Assembly (NCBI GenBank): GCA_033398695.1
Contig: CM065809.1
Location: 86,347,644 to 86,411,643 of the forward strand
Direction: 5' to 3'
DNA from: Orobanche coerulescens
Taxonomy: Eukaryota; Streptophyta; Magnoliopsida; Lamiales; Orobanchaceae
DNA length: 64,000 nt
Within the stretch, counting starts at the first letter, position 1. Each line of letters starts with the position of its first letter. The position numbers and the translations under genes were made by a program. Positions 45,994 through 57,540 of this stretch are shown piece after piece. The notes beneath the pieces are model-generated. The model was not told the DNA's origin, did not search any database, and saw only the letters and a program-made list of their open reading frames with translations.

Positions 45994-47668
45994 GTAACAC
46001 CCCAAACTAGGTGGATATTACAGTGCCGTGGACCCCCGACTGGGACCCACCAGGCGAATGAAAACTGATGAATTAAATAATATAATTATAGTACCGAACC
46101 ACATTATATTACCAAATACTCCGATGAGGAGCTTAACTACAATACACCAGGACAATACAGAATATTAGTATATTTTATATGAAGATAAAATACACCACCC
46201 TGAATAAATAAACATCTCAATCGGAATTTTGCAGCGGAAAATACAATGAAGAGAAATAAGAATGACTGAAATGACTGGAATGACTGGAATGACTGGGGCC
46301 CCCTACTAGTATCACTGGGACTCCTCGCCGTCAACATGCTCTTCCCGTTCCTTTGCCTTGCCGTGACCTGAAAACAAAATACCCCAACGGGGTCAGTTAC
46401 ACAGAACAACAATCCTCAAGGGTTGAAAATACACAATCATGATATATCTTTAGTAATGAAATATCCTTAGTTATGAATTACGCTGAAGAGGAGTATCATA
46501 GTACGCCCGTAGTGTTCTATGCAAGTGTACAAGATGGATGACCGGACACACCCGTCCTTGTACCTAATTATTCTCACGGAGGTAATCGTTACCGTGTGCA
46601 CAGTCCAATCTATCACTCCCAATACATGACCATCGCGTGCTCGACTAAAAATTCCACACATCCGCACCCGGCCACGCAATATGAACCCAGAAGGTCATAT
46701 GAACGAGAATGACCACAATGAATATCAATGGATAATAATTCGACAAGGTCAAGAATGACTCACCAAGATGAAAATAATAGTGAAGTGATTGATAACTCAA
46801 TGAAATGATTGGAATCGCCGTTCCTTGTGAATGAAGTGATTATTCGACAATTACAAGTCTCAATACGGTTAATACAATAATGAATAAGTTATGATTATGA
46901 ATGAACAACAATAAAAGGAATGAATATCCTTTTAACCGAGTAAGAATTAACTTACACAACACCGGTGACAATTATCCTTCCACGAACAACGTCCTAATTG
47001 AGATATCAGTCGCTTGAACAACCTTGAATAACACAATTACCAACAATCGTTCAACATACGAATCAAACACGAATATAACGAACTCAAATTGTCGATACGA
47101 CTAAACCAAGTTCATTGGGGCATTATATCGAACACTTTGTGGCCAAACATCGATTGTTTACAACCAAACCTCAATACCAACATCAAATCCCAAGAAGTGT
47201 TTCAAACCAACAAAACATCTTCAATATGATCAATAATCCAATATGAATATTCAAATTCGTGATTACAACAACGATTTATCGAAAACCCCCAAATCCAACT
47301 CAATATTCAAAGTGTTCTTGAATAATCCTTCAATAATCCAATGAATAATCAAACATATCCATAATCATGCGTATATCACTTCATACAACATGATCTTAAC
47401 ATCAAAACATCATATCTCAATACAAAATCGAAATCCAAGATGTTGAAAAAATTACCTCTTGAAGATCCAAGCACTTTGATCCGAAGAACACGCGTTAGAT
47501 CGACTATCCGGGCTTCACGATTGAAAAGAGATGAAGAAAACCAAGTACTCAAGTGATAGGTGATGGAAAGTCTCTCCCTCAAGCCCTCTCTCTCGGAACA
47601 AGGTGGAAGAAATGGGAAAAAATGGGTTGATTCTCTCAAAAAATGCAATTATAGTGCAGCCTGCACTG

Positions 47669-48000
47669 TGTGCCGCGGCCCGACCGAAGTGTGCCGCGGC
47701 ACAGGGCCAAAATCTGCCCCAGTGATCGGCAGCGTGCCGTGGCCCGGATGAGTGTGCCGCGGCAGTGACTCGACAGTATGCCGCGGCCCTGTCGGCATGA
47801 GCCGCGGCCCCCGGTACAGGCGGGTTGGCCGAAAATTGCATCATGAGTGTGCCGCGGCCCGGACGAGTGTGCCGCGGCAGTGACTCGGCAGTGTGCCGCG
47901 GCCCTTCCGGCATGAGCCGCGGCCCCCGGTACAGCCGCGTCGGCCAAATATGCAGCATGTGTGTGCCGCGGCGCACACTCCCTTGTGCCGCGGCCCACAC
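47669..48000. promoter_or_regulatory. GCCGCGGC palindrome array in U3 of H
   Basis: About eleven copies of GCCGCGGC, mostly within GTGCCGCGGC, plus one GCCGTGGC, in about 330 bp. One copy is the perfect 12-bp palindrome GTGCCGCGGCAC (near 47690). It sits roughly 420-750 bases inside the LTR on the U3 side, a place comparable to the palindrome clusters of A, C and D. Confidence 0.8.
47734..47962. repeat. 115-bp tandem duplication inside the H palindrome array
   Basis: Units start at 47734 and 47849. Both carry CCGCGGCAGTGACTCG, GGCATGAGCCGCGGC and CCCGGTACAG in order, with scattered substitutions. Confidence 0.85.
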
Positions 48001-48416
48001 CCCCCTTGGGTCCTAAAATGATGAAAAATGACCCGGGAAGAGAATAAAAGCAATAAGAATCAATATTTGGGAAACAATAACATGAAATGGAAGTGTGGAA
48101 ACCCCAAAACGGTGGTTCCAAGCAATGATTATAAGGGTTCGCCCAACAAAAACACAATTTGAACAATGAGGAGATTTGAAATGACATGAACTCCAACGTC
48201 AACAATGACTAATGAATCAATTACAACAATCAAGATAATACTCTTGTCTCAATTCCCGAGTAAGGTAGAAACAATGAACAATATCGATACACAACTCGAA
48301 GTTATTCCGAACGGTGAACACGGATGAATGATTATTAACAATTGAAAAATTACATAGTGACAATTACTGAATGAAATTATTGAATGATAATGACTGAATT
48401 ACAACCGGGTATTACA

Positions 48417-48451
48417 TACACCCCCCCTTAAAAGGGTTTTGTCCCCGAAAC
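48417..48451 (-). other. Polypurine tract and pre-PPT inverted repeat, element H
   Basis: The minus strand has TAAGGGGGGGTGTA at the LTR edge. GTTTCGGGGACAAAAC (48436-48451) is an imperfect version of the hairpin seen in A, C and D, overlapping the TAG stop. Confidence 0.75.
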
Positions 48452-49791
48452 TAAGGGTCAAACAACTCGGGATAACTCTCCCGCATACTATCCTCAGTTT
48501 CCCAAGTAGCCTCTTCGACTCCGTGTCTAGACCACTGAATTTTAACCAAAGGAATCGCCTTATTCCTCAACTGTTTGATTCGCTGCTCTAAGACTCGTAT
48601 GGGAGGCTCCTCATACGAATGATCATCTGCGATCTCGATTTCATCGAACTGTAGTATGTGACTCGGGTCGGAAACATACTTCCGTAGTTGAGAGACGTGA
48701 AACACATTATGAATTCGGCTCAACGCCGGAGGTAAGGCCAAACGATAAGCTAGCTCGCCTACTCATTCCAAAATCTCAAACGGTCCAATAAATCTTGGAC
48801 TCAACTTTCCCCGCTTCCGAAAACGGAAGATACCTCGACTCGAGGATACCTTGACCAACACGTGGTCACCTGTCTCGAACTCTAATGGTCAACGACGATT
48901 GTCTGCATAAGATTTATGTCGACTCTGAGCGGTCAACAAACGACTCCTGATCAAAGCTACCTTCTCACGGGCGGCTATAAGCATATCGGGCTCGGTGCCG
49001 ATTGATTCTGATAGGTCGTCCCAACACAAAGGAGATTGACAACGACGACCGTACAAGGCTTCGTAAGGTGCCATCTTAATCGAAGCATGCCAACTATTAT
49101 TATACGTGAACTCGATCAATGGTAGTTGGGCTTCCCAATCATCTTTCCAATCGAGGACGCATGCTCTCAACATGTCCTCTAATGTCTGAATAGTCCTCTC
49201 TGATTGCCCGTCGGACTGAGGATGAAAGGCGGTACTGAGGTTAAGCTGAGTTCCCATAGCACGATGAACTGATTTCCAAAAATGAGACACAAACCGTCCA
49301 TCACGATCGGAAACGATACTTTTAGGAGTACCGTGCAGTCTCACTATCTCTTTGATGAACAGCTGGGCAAGTCTCTCGGGACCCCACGTATCCTTAATCT
49401 CAAGGAAATGAGCGGATTTAGTTAAGCGGTCCACAATCACCCAGATCGTATTCATGCCACAACGACTCGTCGGAAAACTCGTGATGAAATCCATAGAAAT
49501 GTCTTCCCACTTCCATTCTGGAATAGGGAGAGGTTTCAGCATACCCGCCGGTCGCTGATGTTCAATCTTGACTTGTTGACAGGTTAAGCATCTCGAAACA
49601 AATTCTGAGACTTTTCGCTTCATATTACTCCACCAGTAATTTTGTTTCAAGTCCTTGTACATCTTGATAGACCCCGGATGAACAGAATAAGGGGTAGCAT
49701 GAGCTTCTCTCAAAATCGAGTTTTTCAACTCGTCATTCGCCGGTACGCAAAACCGATTCTTAAATCTCAAAAGTCCATCCTCGTGGACCAC
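48451..49791 (-). pseudogene. pol: Element H integrase with chromodomain
   Basis: It has the zinc-binding domain (HPGSIKMYKDLK ... CLTCQQVK), a core with MDFIT, SDRDGRF and the Glu in LIEFTYNNSWH, then SPRFIGPFEILE and the chromodomain VKIQWSRHGVEEATWETE, ending YPELFDP. Catalytic residues are intact. TGA codons at 48889 (after YADNRR) and 48763 (after EILE) sit where relatives have arginine, consistent with CGA-to-TGA changes at CpG. There is no frame change. This is the DNA-inserting enzyme, unable to be made whole as written. Confidence 0.92.
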
Positions 49792-50805
49792 GAATCCAGG
49801 GGCTTTCCCCTAAGCCACATCCTCACGGATGCGCAACAATGATGGGTCTGAACCCTGATTCTCTCTGATTGCCTCCTCAAGTGGCGATGAAATCTCTAAC
49901 ATGCAAAGTTGTCCTTGTACTCGCTGAAGCCAGACCTCGATATCGGGTCTAAGAAATTCCTGCTGAAGCTCCTTCTGAACTGTTAAACGAGCAAGCATCT
50001 TCTCCTAAACGGACTTACGACTCAAGGCGTCGGCGACAACGTTCGCCTTGCCCGGGTGGTAAAGGATCTCGATATCATAATCTTTGATTAATTCCAACCA
50101 CCATCTCTGTCGCATATTTAACTCCTTATGAGTAAATATATACTTCAAACTCTTGTGATCGGTGAAGATGTGACAGGTGATGCCATAAAGGTAATGACCC
50201 CAAATCTTCAACGCGAAAACCACGGCTGCTAACTCCAGGTCGTGGGTCGGATAATTAACCTCGTAAGGTCTCAATTTCCGTGAAGCATAAGCAATAACCT
50301 TCCCATTCTGCATGAGTACACATCCGAGAACCTGCCCGGACGCATCACTATAAACCACAAATCCTTCCGTCCCTTGCGGCAAGGAAAGCACAGGTGCTGA
50401 AATTAACCGGCTCTTGAGTTCCTCAAAACTTCGCTGACACGCGTCGGACCACATGTATTTCTTATCCTTTCGCAAAAGGTTCATCATTGGTTGAGCGATT
50501 TTAGAAAATCCTTCCACAAACCGCCTATGATAACCGGCTAATCCGAGAAAGCTTCGGATTTCCTTAACATTCTTCGGAGGCAACCAATCTTGGATAGCCT
50601 CCGTCTTCTGAGGATCAACACGCACTCCATCTGATGAAATTACATGCCCGAGAAAAGTCACTTCGGACATCCAGAACTCACATTTGGAAAACTTTCCATA
50701 AAGTTGCTCTCGTCTTAACACGTCGAGAACCTGATGAAGATAAACCTCATGTTCCTCTCGGTCACGAGAATAAATCAAAATGTCATCGATGAAGACAACA
50801 AAAAA
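49792..50805 (-). pseudogene. pol: Element H RT end - RNase H - linker
   Basis: In the same frame it reads the catalytic FIDD (50782-50793), the RT thumb ([17 protein letters not shown]) and RNase H ([49 protein letters not shown]). TAG codons interrupt at 50005 (after LSRKSV) and 49810 (between EDVA and GKAPGF, where relatives have lysine). Confidence 0.92.
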
Positions 50806-52947
50806 CTAATCCAAAAAGTCGATGAAAATCCGATTCATTAACTCCATGAATACCGCAGGTGCATTAGTTAGCCCGAACGGCATAACTACGAACTCATAAT
50901 GACCATAGCGTGTACGAAACGCTGTCCTTGCGATGTCTGACTCTCGAATTCGCAACTGATGATATCCAGACCTTAGGTCGATTTTGGAAAATATTGAAGC
51001 TCCCTGAAGTTGATCTAAGAGATCATTAATACGGGGTAAGGGATACTTATTCTTGATTGTCACCCTGTTCAACTCCCGATAATCAATACACAAACGAAAT
51101 GAACCATCATTCTTCTTGACAAACAACACTGGTGCTCCCCACGGGGATGCACTCGGTCGGATATAACCTTTCTCGAACAATTCCTCAAATTGATTCTTCA
51201 ACTCCTGCATTTCAGTCGGGCCCATCCGATACGGTGCCTTTGATATTGGAGATGTACCAGGCTCCAACTCAATTGTGAATTCCACATCTCTCTGTGGAGG
51301 CAGACCAGGTAACTCATTTGGGAATATGTCGGCATATTCTCTCACTACCGGTATATCCGCCAACATTATCGATGATTTCTCGGTTTTAGTCATATAGCAC
51401 CAATAACCAATACACCCCTGATTGAGTAATCTCATTGCTTTCATCAAATTAATAACTCTTCCAGAACAACTGCGATTACCTCCCTGAAACACACATTCGA
51501 CCCCATCGTCTGAAATGATAGTGACCATACGCTTACGGACACTAATGATGGCATTATGGCGATCCATCCATTCAATACCCAAGATGACGTCGTCTCTCAG
51601 TGAATCTACCACGATTAGGTCTGCTAGCCATACATGGCCATGAAGCTGAATCGGACAATTCTGAATCTCATGATTTCCGATAATTCGTCTACCATCAGGT
51701 AGACCAATGACATAAGACTCACAACTAGTAGCACTACCCAGACGTAGTCTACTCAAACATGACTCGGAAATGAATGAATGCGATGCACCAGTATCAAAAA
51801 GGGTACACACAGGTTGAGATAGAATATCGAGTGTACCTGAGATCATCCGGGCCTCTGGATCGTCGGTCTTTTTCATCTCATAAATTCGGGGCTTGCTAGT
51901 CCCGGCACCGGACGTTCCCGTCTGCTGGCTATAGGCTCCACCTTTATTCGCTCCTGTCATTTTAAACGACGCTGACTGAGTAGCTTGATTCTGAACGGCT
52001 GACTGCTTCGGGGCCTGAAATGCCGCCGGAGAATTTTTTTTGGAGTCTCTTCGGCAAAAACAGGCCTTATGCCCAGCAATCCCACAGTTATGACACGTGA
52101 CAGTCTGTCTCGGACACTTGGTGCTAACATGACCAAGATCCCCACAGTTAAAACAGGTGATGGCCGAACTGGACACTCGTGACTGAGATTCCGCGGGTTT
52201 AGGCATCACAGGAGGTCGCTCAGAAAAAGTAGAGCCCGCACGAGGTTTCTTGAAGGTTGTCTGACCACCTTTGGACTGATTACGATTCTTGGACTTCTTG
52301 CTAGCAGATGAAGGTTGCTGCTTAGCAATCTCCTTAGCAGTAAGCTCATAGGTAAGAGCTTTCTCAATGAATTTGGCGAACGTGGTGCAATTATGATTAA
52401 GTAACTGCATCCGCATACGGGGTTTCAATCTCTTGCTGAAATACTTAATCTTATCCGCCACGGAGTGAATGATATATGAGGCGAACGGAAGAAGTTCCTG
52501 AAATTTCTCGGCAATGGCGAGAACATCCTCATGTGTTGAGCGGTCGGGAGTGAGTAATTCTGACAGCTTGGCCTCTCTGGGTGGGGCCGGATAATACCTC
52601 TCCATCATGAGAGTCTTGAATTGATCCCAAGTACATGATCCGTGGGTGGGCTTCAACGATAACCACCAAGAATAAGCGCTCTTACCCAGGTAGTAAGCCG
52701 CAACTAAAACTTTGTGTCCTTCGGGACACTCTACCATCGCAAATAACTTCTCGAAATGTTCGAGCCAATGAACAATATCCGCCGGCTCAGATGAGCCTTC
52801 AAAAGTAGGTGGCCTTTGGCGAGAGATGTCGCCGATGATACTGCTCACATTCCTCTCTTGCCTCTGAGGTGGCGGCGGAGGAGCCTGTTGATTTTGATTA
52901 GCTGAGTTATGCATCGTCTCCATCAGTTGTGCCATCTGAGTCATTTG
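50806..52947 (-). pseudogene. gag-pol: Element H Gag - protease - RT N-terminal part
   Basis: One frame of over 700 codons. Gag has [19 protein letters not shown] and [11 protein letters not shown]. Two CCHC knuckles follow, [14 protein letters not shown] and [14 protein letters not shown]. The protease carries [10 protein letters not shown] starts with [20 protein letters not shown] and [10 protein letters not shown]. It ends at a TAG (50806) in [18 protein letters not shown], where relatives have lysine. The N-terminus is missing: the frame is open up to 52947, where LTR I starts, so the first Met at 52944 is not the true start. Gag, protease and RT share one frame, as in D. Confidence 0.93.
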
Positions 52948-53494
52948 TGTAACAGCCCGAGATATTCGGAATAATTACAGCGCCGTAAACCCTTTAGGTA
53001 AGGATTTACAAGGCTAATTTTAAAAAGAGTGTAAATATAAACCAATCGTACAACTGAAGTTCAAATACAGATTTGATTCAACCGATCAAATGAGTTAACT
53101 TATACAACCATATCGAAAGGACATTATTAAAACAGACGTACTCGAGTACTAAATAGACCAAGGAGACAAATCACAATAACAATAAACATCAACCACATCA
53201 CTGAGCCATTTCATCGTCTCCGTTTGCATCGTGGTTGCTTCCCCGCTCCTCGGCTACCTGAACATCAAAACAATGTCCACCCCCGAAGGGGTTAGCAAAA
53301 CAGTGCTAGTACAAGTATCGTAATACATAAATCATCAATGCATTATAAAACATACAAAATGGACTTCCGCCACCGGAATCCAATGATGCGAATCCTCATG
53401 ATTCCATCAACACAGTACAGGGTAATCCAGCGATCCAGCGCCCTTGGTATAGATCCCCATGATGATCCCGTCGGACCAACGCATGGTGGAAAAT
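52948..53494 (-). repeat. LTR I, first piece (C-family LTR, minus orientation)
   Basis: It starts TGTAACAGCCCGAG and matches 24415-24960 of the C 5' LTR. It includes a UUCG hairpin (53279-53292) and the beginning of the tandem module, and ends GGTGGAAAA, where D is inserted. It cuts H's gag; the 5 bases before it are ATTTG. Whether I is a full element or a solo LTR cannot be seen. Confidence 0.9.
53279..53292 (-). other. UUCG-tetraloop hairpin in LTR I
   Basis: The minus strand reads ACCCC-TTCG-GGGGT, identical to A and D. Confidence 0.75.
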
Positions 53495-53644
53495 GTAATA
53501 CCCGAGATTTCTGTCATGTAATTGGAACTCGTGATATTGTAATGATTGTACTTGATTTGAGTATTATTTTCCGTATTTCATAATCCGATGTTGTCGAGCG
53601 TTTAATTCCGTGATTGTGATTTAAAGATTGTAAATCTGCGCATG

Positions 53645-53933
53645 TAGCGCACGCTATCAGCTATGTTTAGCGTGCGCTAACGTGGGTTCATAGCGCACGC
53701 TACTGAGTATCCTTAGCGCACGCTATGCGCGGTCAAATTGATTGAGACGTGCGGTAGGTGAGAGTCGGCGGGGACCCTGCCGGATAGTGTCGGGACGCAC
53801 TGGACGGCTTTCGGGAAAAGCCGAGTCAACGCCTTAGCGCACGTTACGGTATATGCGTAGCGCACGCTAAGTGCCGAGTACGATTTAGGTGAGCCGTTAG
53901 CGCACGCTACGAACAGGGTCTAGCGCGCGCTAA
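53645..53933. promoter_or_regulatory. U3 palindrome cluster, element D 5' LTR
   Basis: Eight units of TTAGCG-YR-CGCTAA or close variants, near 53645, 53667, 53691, 53713, 53833, 53858, 53897 and 53920. The last ends about 12 bp before the TATA box. Several are complete 14-mers (TTAGCGTGCGCTAA at 53667). Confidence 0.82.
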
Positions 53934-53944
53934 TAGCCATTTAT

Positions 53945-53952
53945 TATAAATA
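53945..53952 (+). promoter_or_regulatory. TATA box, element D 5' LTR
   Basis: TATAAATA followed by GGACAACA, the same context as A. Confidence 0.8.
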
Positions 53953-54619
53953 GGACAACATCCTATTCGTGATTCCAGTTCTCTCTACTCTCATTACCCG
54001 AATTCCTACACGTAAAATATAACTTCCCTCACTCCAAACACTTCATATCAACATCCTGATTTGTGATTGAAGATCGTTCATCATTGGAGATTGTTGTTCA
54101 AGCTTTCGGTGTCGGATTGCTTCATTTTCCTCCGTGTTCTTCACTACTTGAGGTAGGTGATTCCTCACCAACGTTAGTAATGTTCTTAAGGACGTCTGAT
54201 CATGTTTAGATAGCCAGTTATTTTGTTTATGATCGGTCATCACATGTTAGAAGGATATTTTCGATGTTTCGACACTTATTCATCGTATGAACCTTTGAAC
54301 CATCTTAGTAGTATGAACTCCTAAACGTTTTCAAATCGACTTATGGTTAGTAATCGGAGATTACCTAGTTCGTATGTTTCACGTTGGAATCATGTGTTTT
54401 GGGACTTGGAATAATCGGAACTTAGAATACTTCTTGAAGATCTTAGAAAAGATATGATATTGAGATGACTATCCGTATATTTGTATTTCGCGATCATAAA
54501 TCTTCCACAAACCTTATTAGCATGATTTGCCCGAAGATAACTTGTATTATCACGGTAGAATTCATGAGTTCTTCACCATTCAACCCAGTTTTCAGATTTC
54601 AGTATTCTGCCATGCAGTA

Positions 54620-54813
54620 TTAGCGCACGCTAACACATGTGAGTTAACGTGCGCTATCGGGGTCAGTTAACACCCGAAACGTACGTAGCGTACGTTATGA
54701 GACCAGCCGAGTCAGACTGCCAGACCGTGGCTAGCGCACGCTAGTCTTACATGATAGCGTACGCTAACAAGCCTGCTTAGCGCACGTTACGTAGAGTACG
54801 TAGCGCACGCTAA
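54620..54813. repeat. Palindrome cluster, element D 5' LTR (downstream cluster)
   Basis: Seven units of the same near-palindrome, including TTAGCGCACGCTAA at 54620 and TAGCGCACGCTAA at 54801. It lies about 670 bp after the TATA box, so it is probably transcribed. Confidence 0.82.
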
Positions 54814-55184
54814 GCAGTCCAGGCAGATTGGTTATTTTTGAGCCTTTCGGCCGTAGACCGAATTGTTAGGCCATCGTTCGACTTGAGATGATTTGTATAT
54901 CGTTCCTTTTGTTAAGGTTCGAGCTTGTTACGTTGATCGAAGGAGGCGGCCTTCGAGCGTGTCGAGAACATTGAAGTGTTTCGTCCTTGCCATTTTCGAG
55001 GCAAGTATCATATGTCGAGTTCGATTTATCATACTTGTGGTTTTATTCATATTGTTGAATATGAGATGTGTTTCTGAGAAATTTCGTGATATTCGTTGTT
55101 GTTTGTTCGTATTGATGAACATATTGAAATGCATATGTGTATGCATAATTGTTTGATTATGGTATAAATGATCCGAGGGGGGGT

Positions 55185-55357
55185 CATGAGGATCTATGCT
55201 GAGGGCGCTGGATCGAATGTCCACCATGCGTTGGTCCGACGGGATCATCATGGGGATCTATGCTGAGGGCGCTGGATCGCTGGACGGGTTTTCCACCATG
55301 CGTTGGTCCGACGGGATCATCATGGGGATCTATGCTGAGGGCGCTGGATCGCTGGAT
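55185..55357 (+). repeat. Tandem module, two full units plus a partial (element D 5' LTR)
   Basis: ATCTATGCTGAGGGCGCTGG occurs three times and CCACCATGCGTTGG twice, at about 72-bp spacing. It is the plus-strand counterpart of the module in C. Confidence 0.9.
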
Positions 55358-55490
55358 TACCATATATTGTGTTGATGGAATCGTGAGGATTCGCATCGTT
55401 GGATTCCGGTGGCGGAAGTCTGTTTTGCATGTTTTGTGATGTATTGATGATTTATTGTATGATGATACTTGTACTAGCATTGTTTTGCTA

Positions 55491-55504
55491 ACCCCTTCGG
55501 GGGT
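55491..55504 (+). other. UUCG-tetraloop hairpin in D 5' LTR
   Basis: ACCCC-TTCG-GGGGT, about 315 bp before the LTR end. Confidence 0.75.
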
Positions 55505-55824
55505 GGACATTGTTTTGATGTTCAGGTAGCCGAGGAGCGGGAAAGCAACTACGATCGACAGAGACGATGAGATGGCTCGGTGATGTGATTGGTGTTATTG
55601 TGTTTGGTCTTCTTGGTTCGTTTAGTACTCGAGTACGTCTCGTTGTAATAAAGTCAATTCGATATGGTTGTATTAGTTAACTTATTTGATTGGTTGAACC
55701 AAATCGTATTTGAACTTGATTGTTCGATTGTATTGTTTTACACTTCTTCTAAAATAGCCTTGTAAATCCTTATCTAAAGGGTTTACGGCCGTAATTATTC
55801 GAATATCTCGGGGTGTTACGAATA

Positions 55825-55836
55825 TGGTGTCGGAGC
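55825..55836 (+). other. Primer binding site, element D
   Basis: TGGTGTCGGAGC, an initiator-Met-type site with a second change (G for A at base 5) compared with A, B, C and F. Confidence 0.78.
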
Positions 55837-56058
55837 TAAGATTTATGGATATCTTGGCGGTTGGGTTAGTTAGTCTGCATTTACGTTATTGATTATTGGT
55901 CGTTCGTAACATCATCACTTGAGCCAAAGATCGTCAATCGATTTGTGGTTGTAAGTTTCCTAATCTCGAATACTACTGCTTTATTTAATTCTGTCTTGTA
56001 AACATTGATGGATGCACTTTTAGAACGTTTGCCTGGATATTGAGTATTTATGTTTACG

Positions 56059-56628
56059 ATGTTGAGAGGAGGTCGTGACGCGACGCGGTCGTGGACGCGA
56101 CGTGGAAATGCGAGGCAAGAAGAGTCGGTATCTACTCCCGAGAGAGCCGCTAGCCAAACGGATTCACATTCCGGGGACAGCAGGATCGCAAATAATAATG
56201 ACCACTTAACGTGTCGGAGTGCTTCACAGTGGTTGCCCAGATAAACCGGTTGCTCAAGTTGTGGATCGCATGCAGACGGCGATGGGACGGCAGAATAACG
56301 CGGATAATCGGGAGATAAATGGCTTACCGAGGTGGTTAAATTGCATCCTCCGAAATTTGACGGTTCTGCTGAGACGCTTTCGTGGGATCATTGGCTGAAG
56401 GAATTGGAAAAGATTTTTGCAGGGATTAACTGTCCCAACGATAGGAAGGGTCCGGTCGCCAAGTATCTTTTGACCGGGAGGCTTTCGATCGGTGGGAGGC
56501 CATTCGACCAGAGGAGCACAATGTTGGTCGGACGGAATTCAAAGTGATGATGGAGGCACGATTGTCCTCGTCCAGTTAGAGAAGCTCGAGTTCGGGAGTT
56601 TTTCTCACCACAAAATTCGGAAGTATCT
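56059..56628 (+). pseudogene. gag: Element D Gag, N-terminal and central part, frameshifted
   Basis: The start MLRGGRDATRSW is a frame-slipped version of the Arg-Gly-rich start of A and C. Homology continues in other frames: KLHPPKFDGSAETLSWDHW and LKELEKIFAGINCPNDR (56332-56547). The WWEAIRP motif of C is lost to indels. Compared with C, damage clusters where C has CAG words. Capsid role. Confidence 0.85.
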
Positions 56629-57540
56629 GTGACGGACGTGATTAAGACTTTTAATCACCAGCTGACTTATGTGCGCCACTTAGTCAGGACCGAGGCGGAG
56701 AAGATTTTTCATTTTGACATGCGAATGAAGCCGGAAATTCAGCAATATATGTCCGGATTTGAATGTGCCACCTTGCGACAGTACCAGGACAAGGCGTTGG
56801 CCTATGACATGAAGGAGGCAGCAGTAGAAAAATCGACGGAAGCAAAGAAACAGAAGGTGTCTGGCAACTTCACGGAGAATAAGAACAGCGGGCCCCGCCG
56901 GGGTCAGTCCTCTTTTCACTCATCCAGGAGACCTCCGCATCCTTCTCGAGGAGGAAAGAAGTTCCGGGCAGCACCGACTGGTTCTGACGCAGGAAAGAAG
57001 TGTTACAACTGTGGCAAGGCGGGGCATGTTCGACGTGATTGTTTCGCGCCTGCCGTGACCTGTTTCGAGTGTGGACAGGAAGGACACCGCGCAACATTTT
57101 GTGGGAATGCGACCCGATCTTTTGGTACTCGCGCTCCAGCTCCAGTCCCGAAGGAGACGAGTGTGAACCAGACGCAGCAAAGTGGATTTCAGCAGCAGAA
57201 CGCTGGGAAGAGAGAGGCATCCAAAGGCCGGGTCCGTTCCTCCACGCTGCACGAGATGAGGAAATCGATGATCGAACACACTGCATCGTGCACGATTCAG
57301 ATCCTTTTGCAACCAGTTAGTGTCTTGTTCGATTCAGGAGCTACGCATTCTTTTATATCTTTGAACTGTGTTAATCGTTTGAACATATCGTGCTTGTATA
57401 ATTGTGAACCTTATGTTGTGGGATTACCGAGCGGGGAGAAAATTGTGGGAACCTTAGAAGCTAAGGATTTCCCAGTATCTATAGAAGGAAGAGATTGGCC
57501 ATCGAATCTTATTGTGGTTGACATCTCGGTGACGATTTAA
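56629..57540 (+). pseudogene. gag-pol: Element D Gag C-terminus - protease (one frame)
   Basis: It begins TDVIKTFNHQLTYVRHL and runs through two CCHC knuckles (CYNCGKAGHVRRDC, CFECGQEGHRATFC). It continues without a stop into the protease, with active site LFDSGATHSF, and on to GLPSGEKIVGTLEAKDF. This shows directly that Gag and Pol share a frame in the family. It ends at a frame change (DISVTI) where C reads on as [10 protein letters not shown]. Confidence 0.9.

Larger units (their letters stand above)
45994..48416 (-). repeat. Element H 3' LTR (2423 bp)
   Basis: The plus-strand ends are TGTAACACCCC and GGGTATTACA. It contains an ATGACTGGA run (four near-identical 10-bp words at about 46262-46299) and a GC-rich palindrome array (47669-48000) in an otherwise AT-rich LTR. 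ORFs over the GC-rich array are artefacts of its composition. Confidence 0.9.
45994..52947 (-). mobile_element. Element H: Ty3/gypsy chromovirus with CpG-rich LTR, gag cut by LTR I
   Basis: The 3' LTR is at 45994-48416, followed by PPT, integrase, RNase H, RT, protease and Gag on the minus strand. The Gag frame is cut at 52948, where LTR I begins, so the leader, PBS and 5' LTR lie beyond the window. The whole coding part (48451-52947) is one reading frame interrupted only by five nonsense codons. The left 5 flanking bases are ATGGC. Confidence 0.92.
53495..55819 (+). repeat. Element D 5' LTR (2325 bp)
   Basis: It begins TGTAATACCCGAG. It ends GGGTGTTAC directly before GAATATGG, where A has TTACA-GAATATGG: the terminal CA is damaged by loss of one A. 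It holds the U3 palindrome cluster, TATA box, downstream palindrome cluster, tandem module and UUCG hairpin. Confidence 0.94.

Noticed and set aside
47515..48205. Long overlapping ORFs over a GC-rich block (up to about 190 codons)
   Set aside because: They lie on both strands over a tandem palindrome array in an LTR. The products are repetitive and have no domain similarity, and stop-poor composition explains them.
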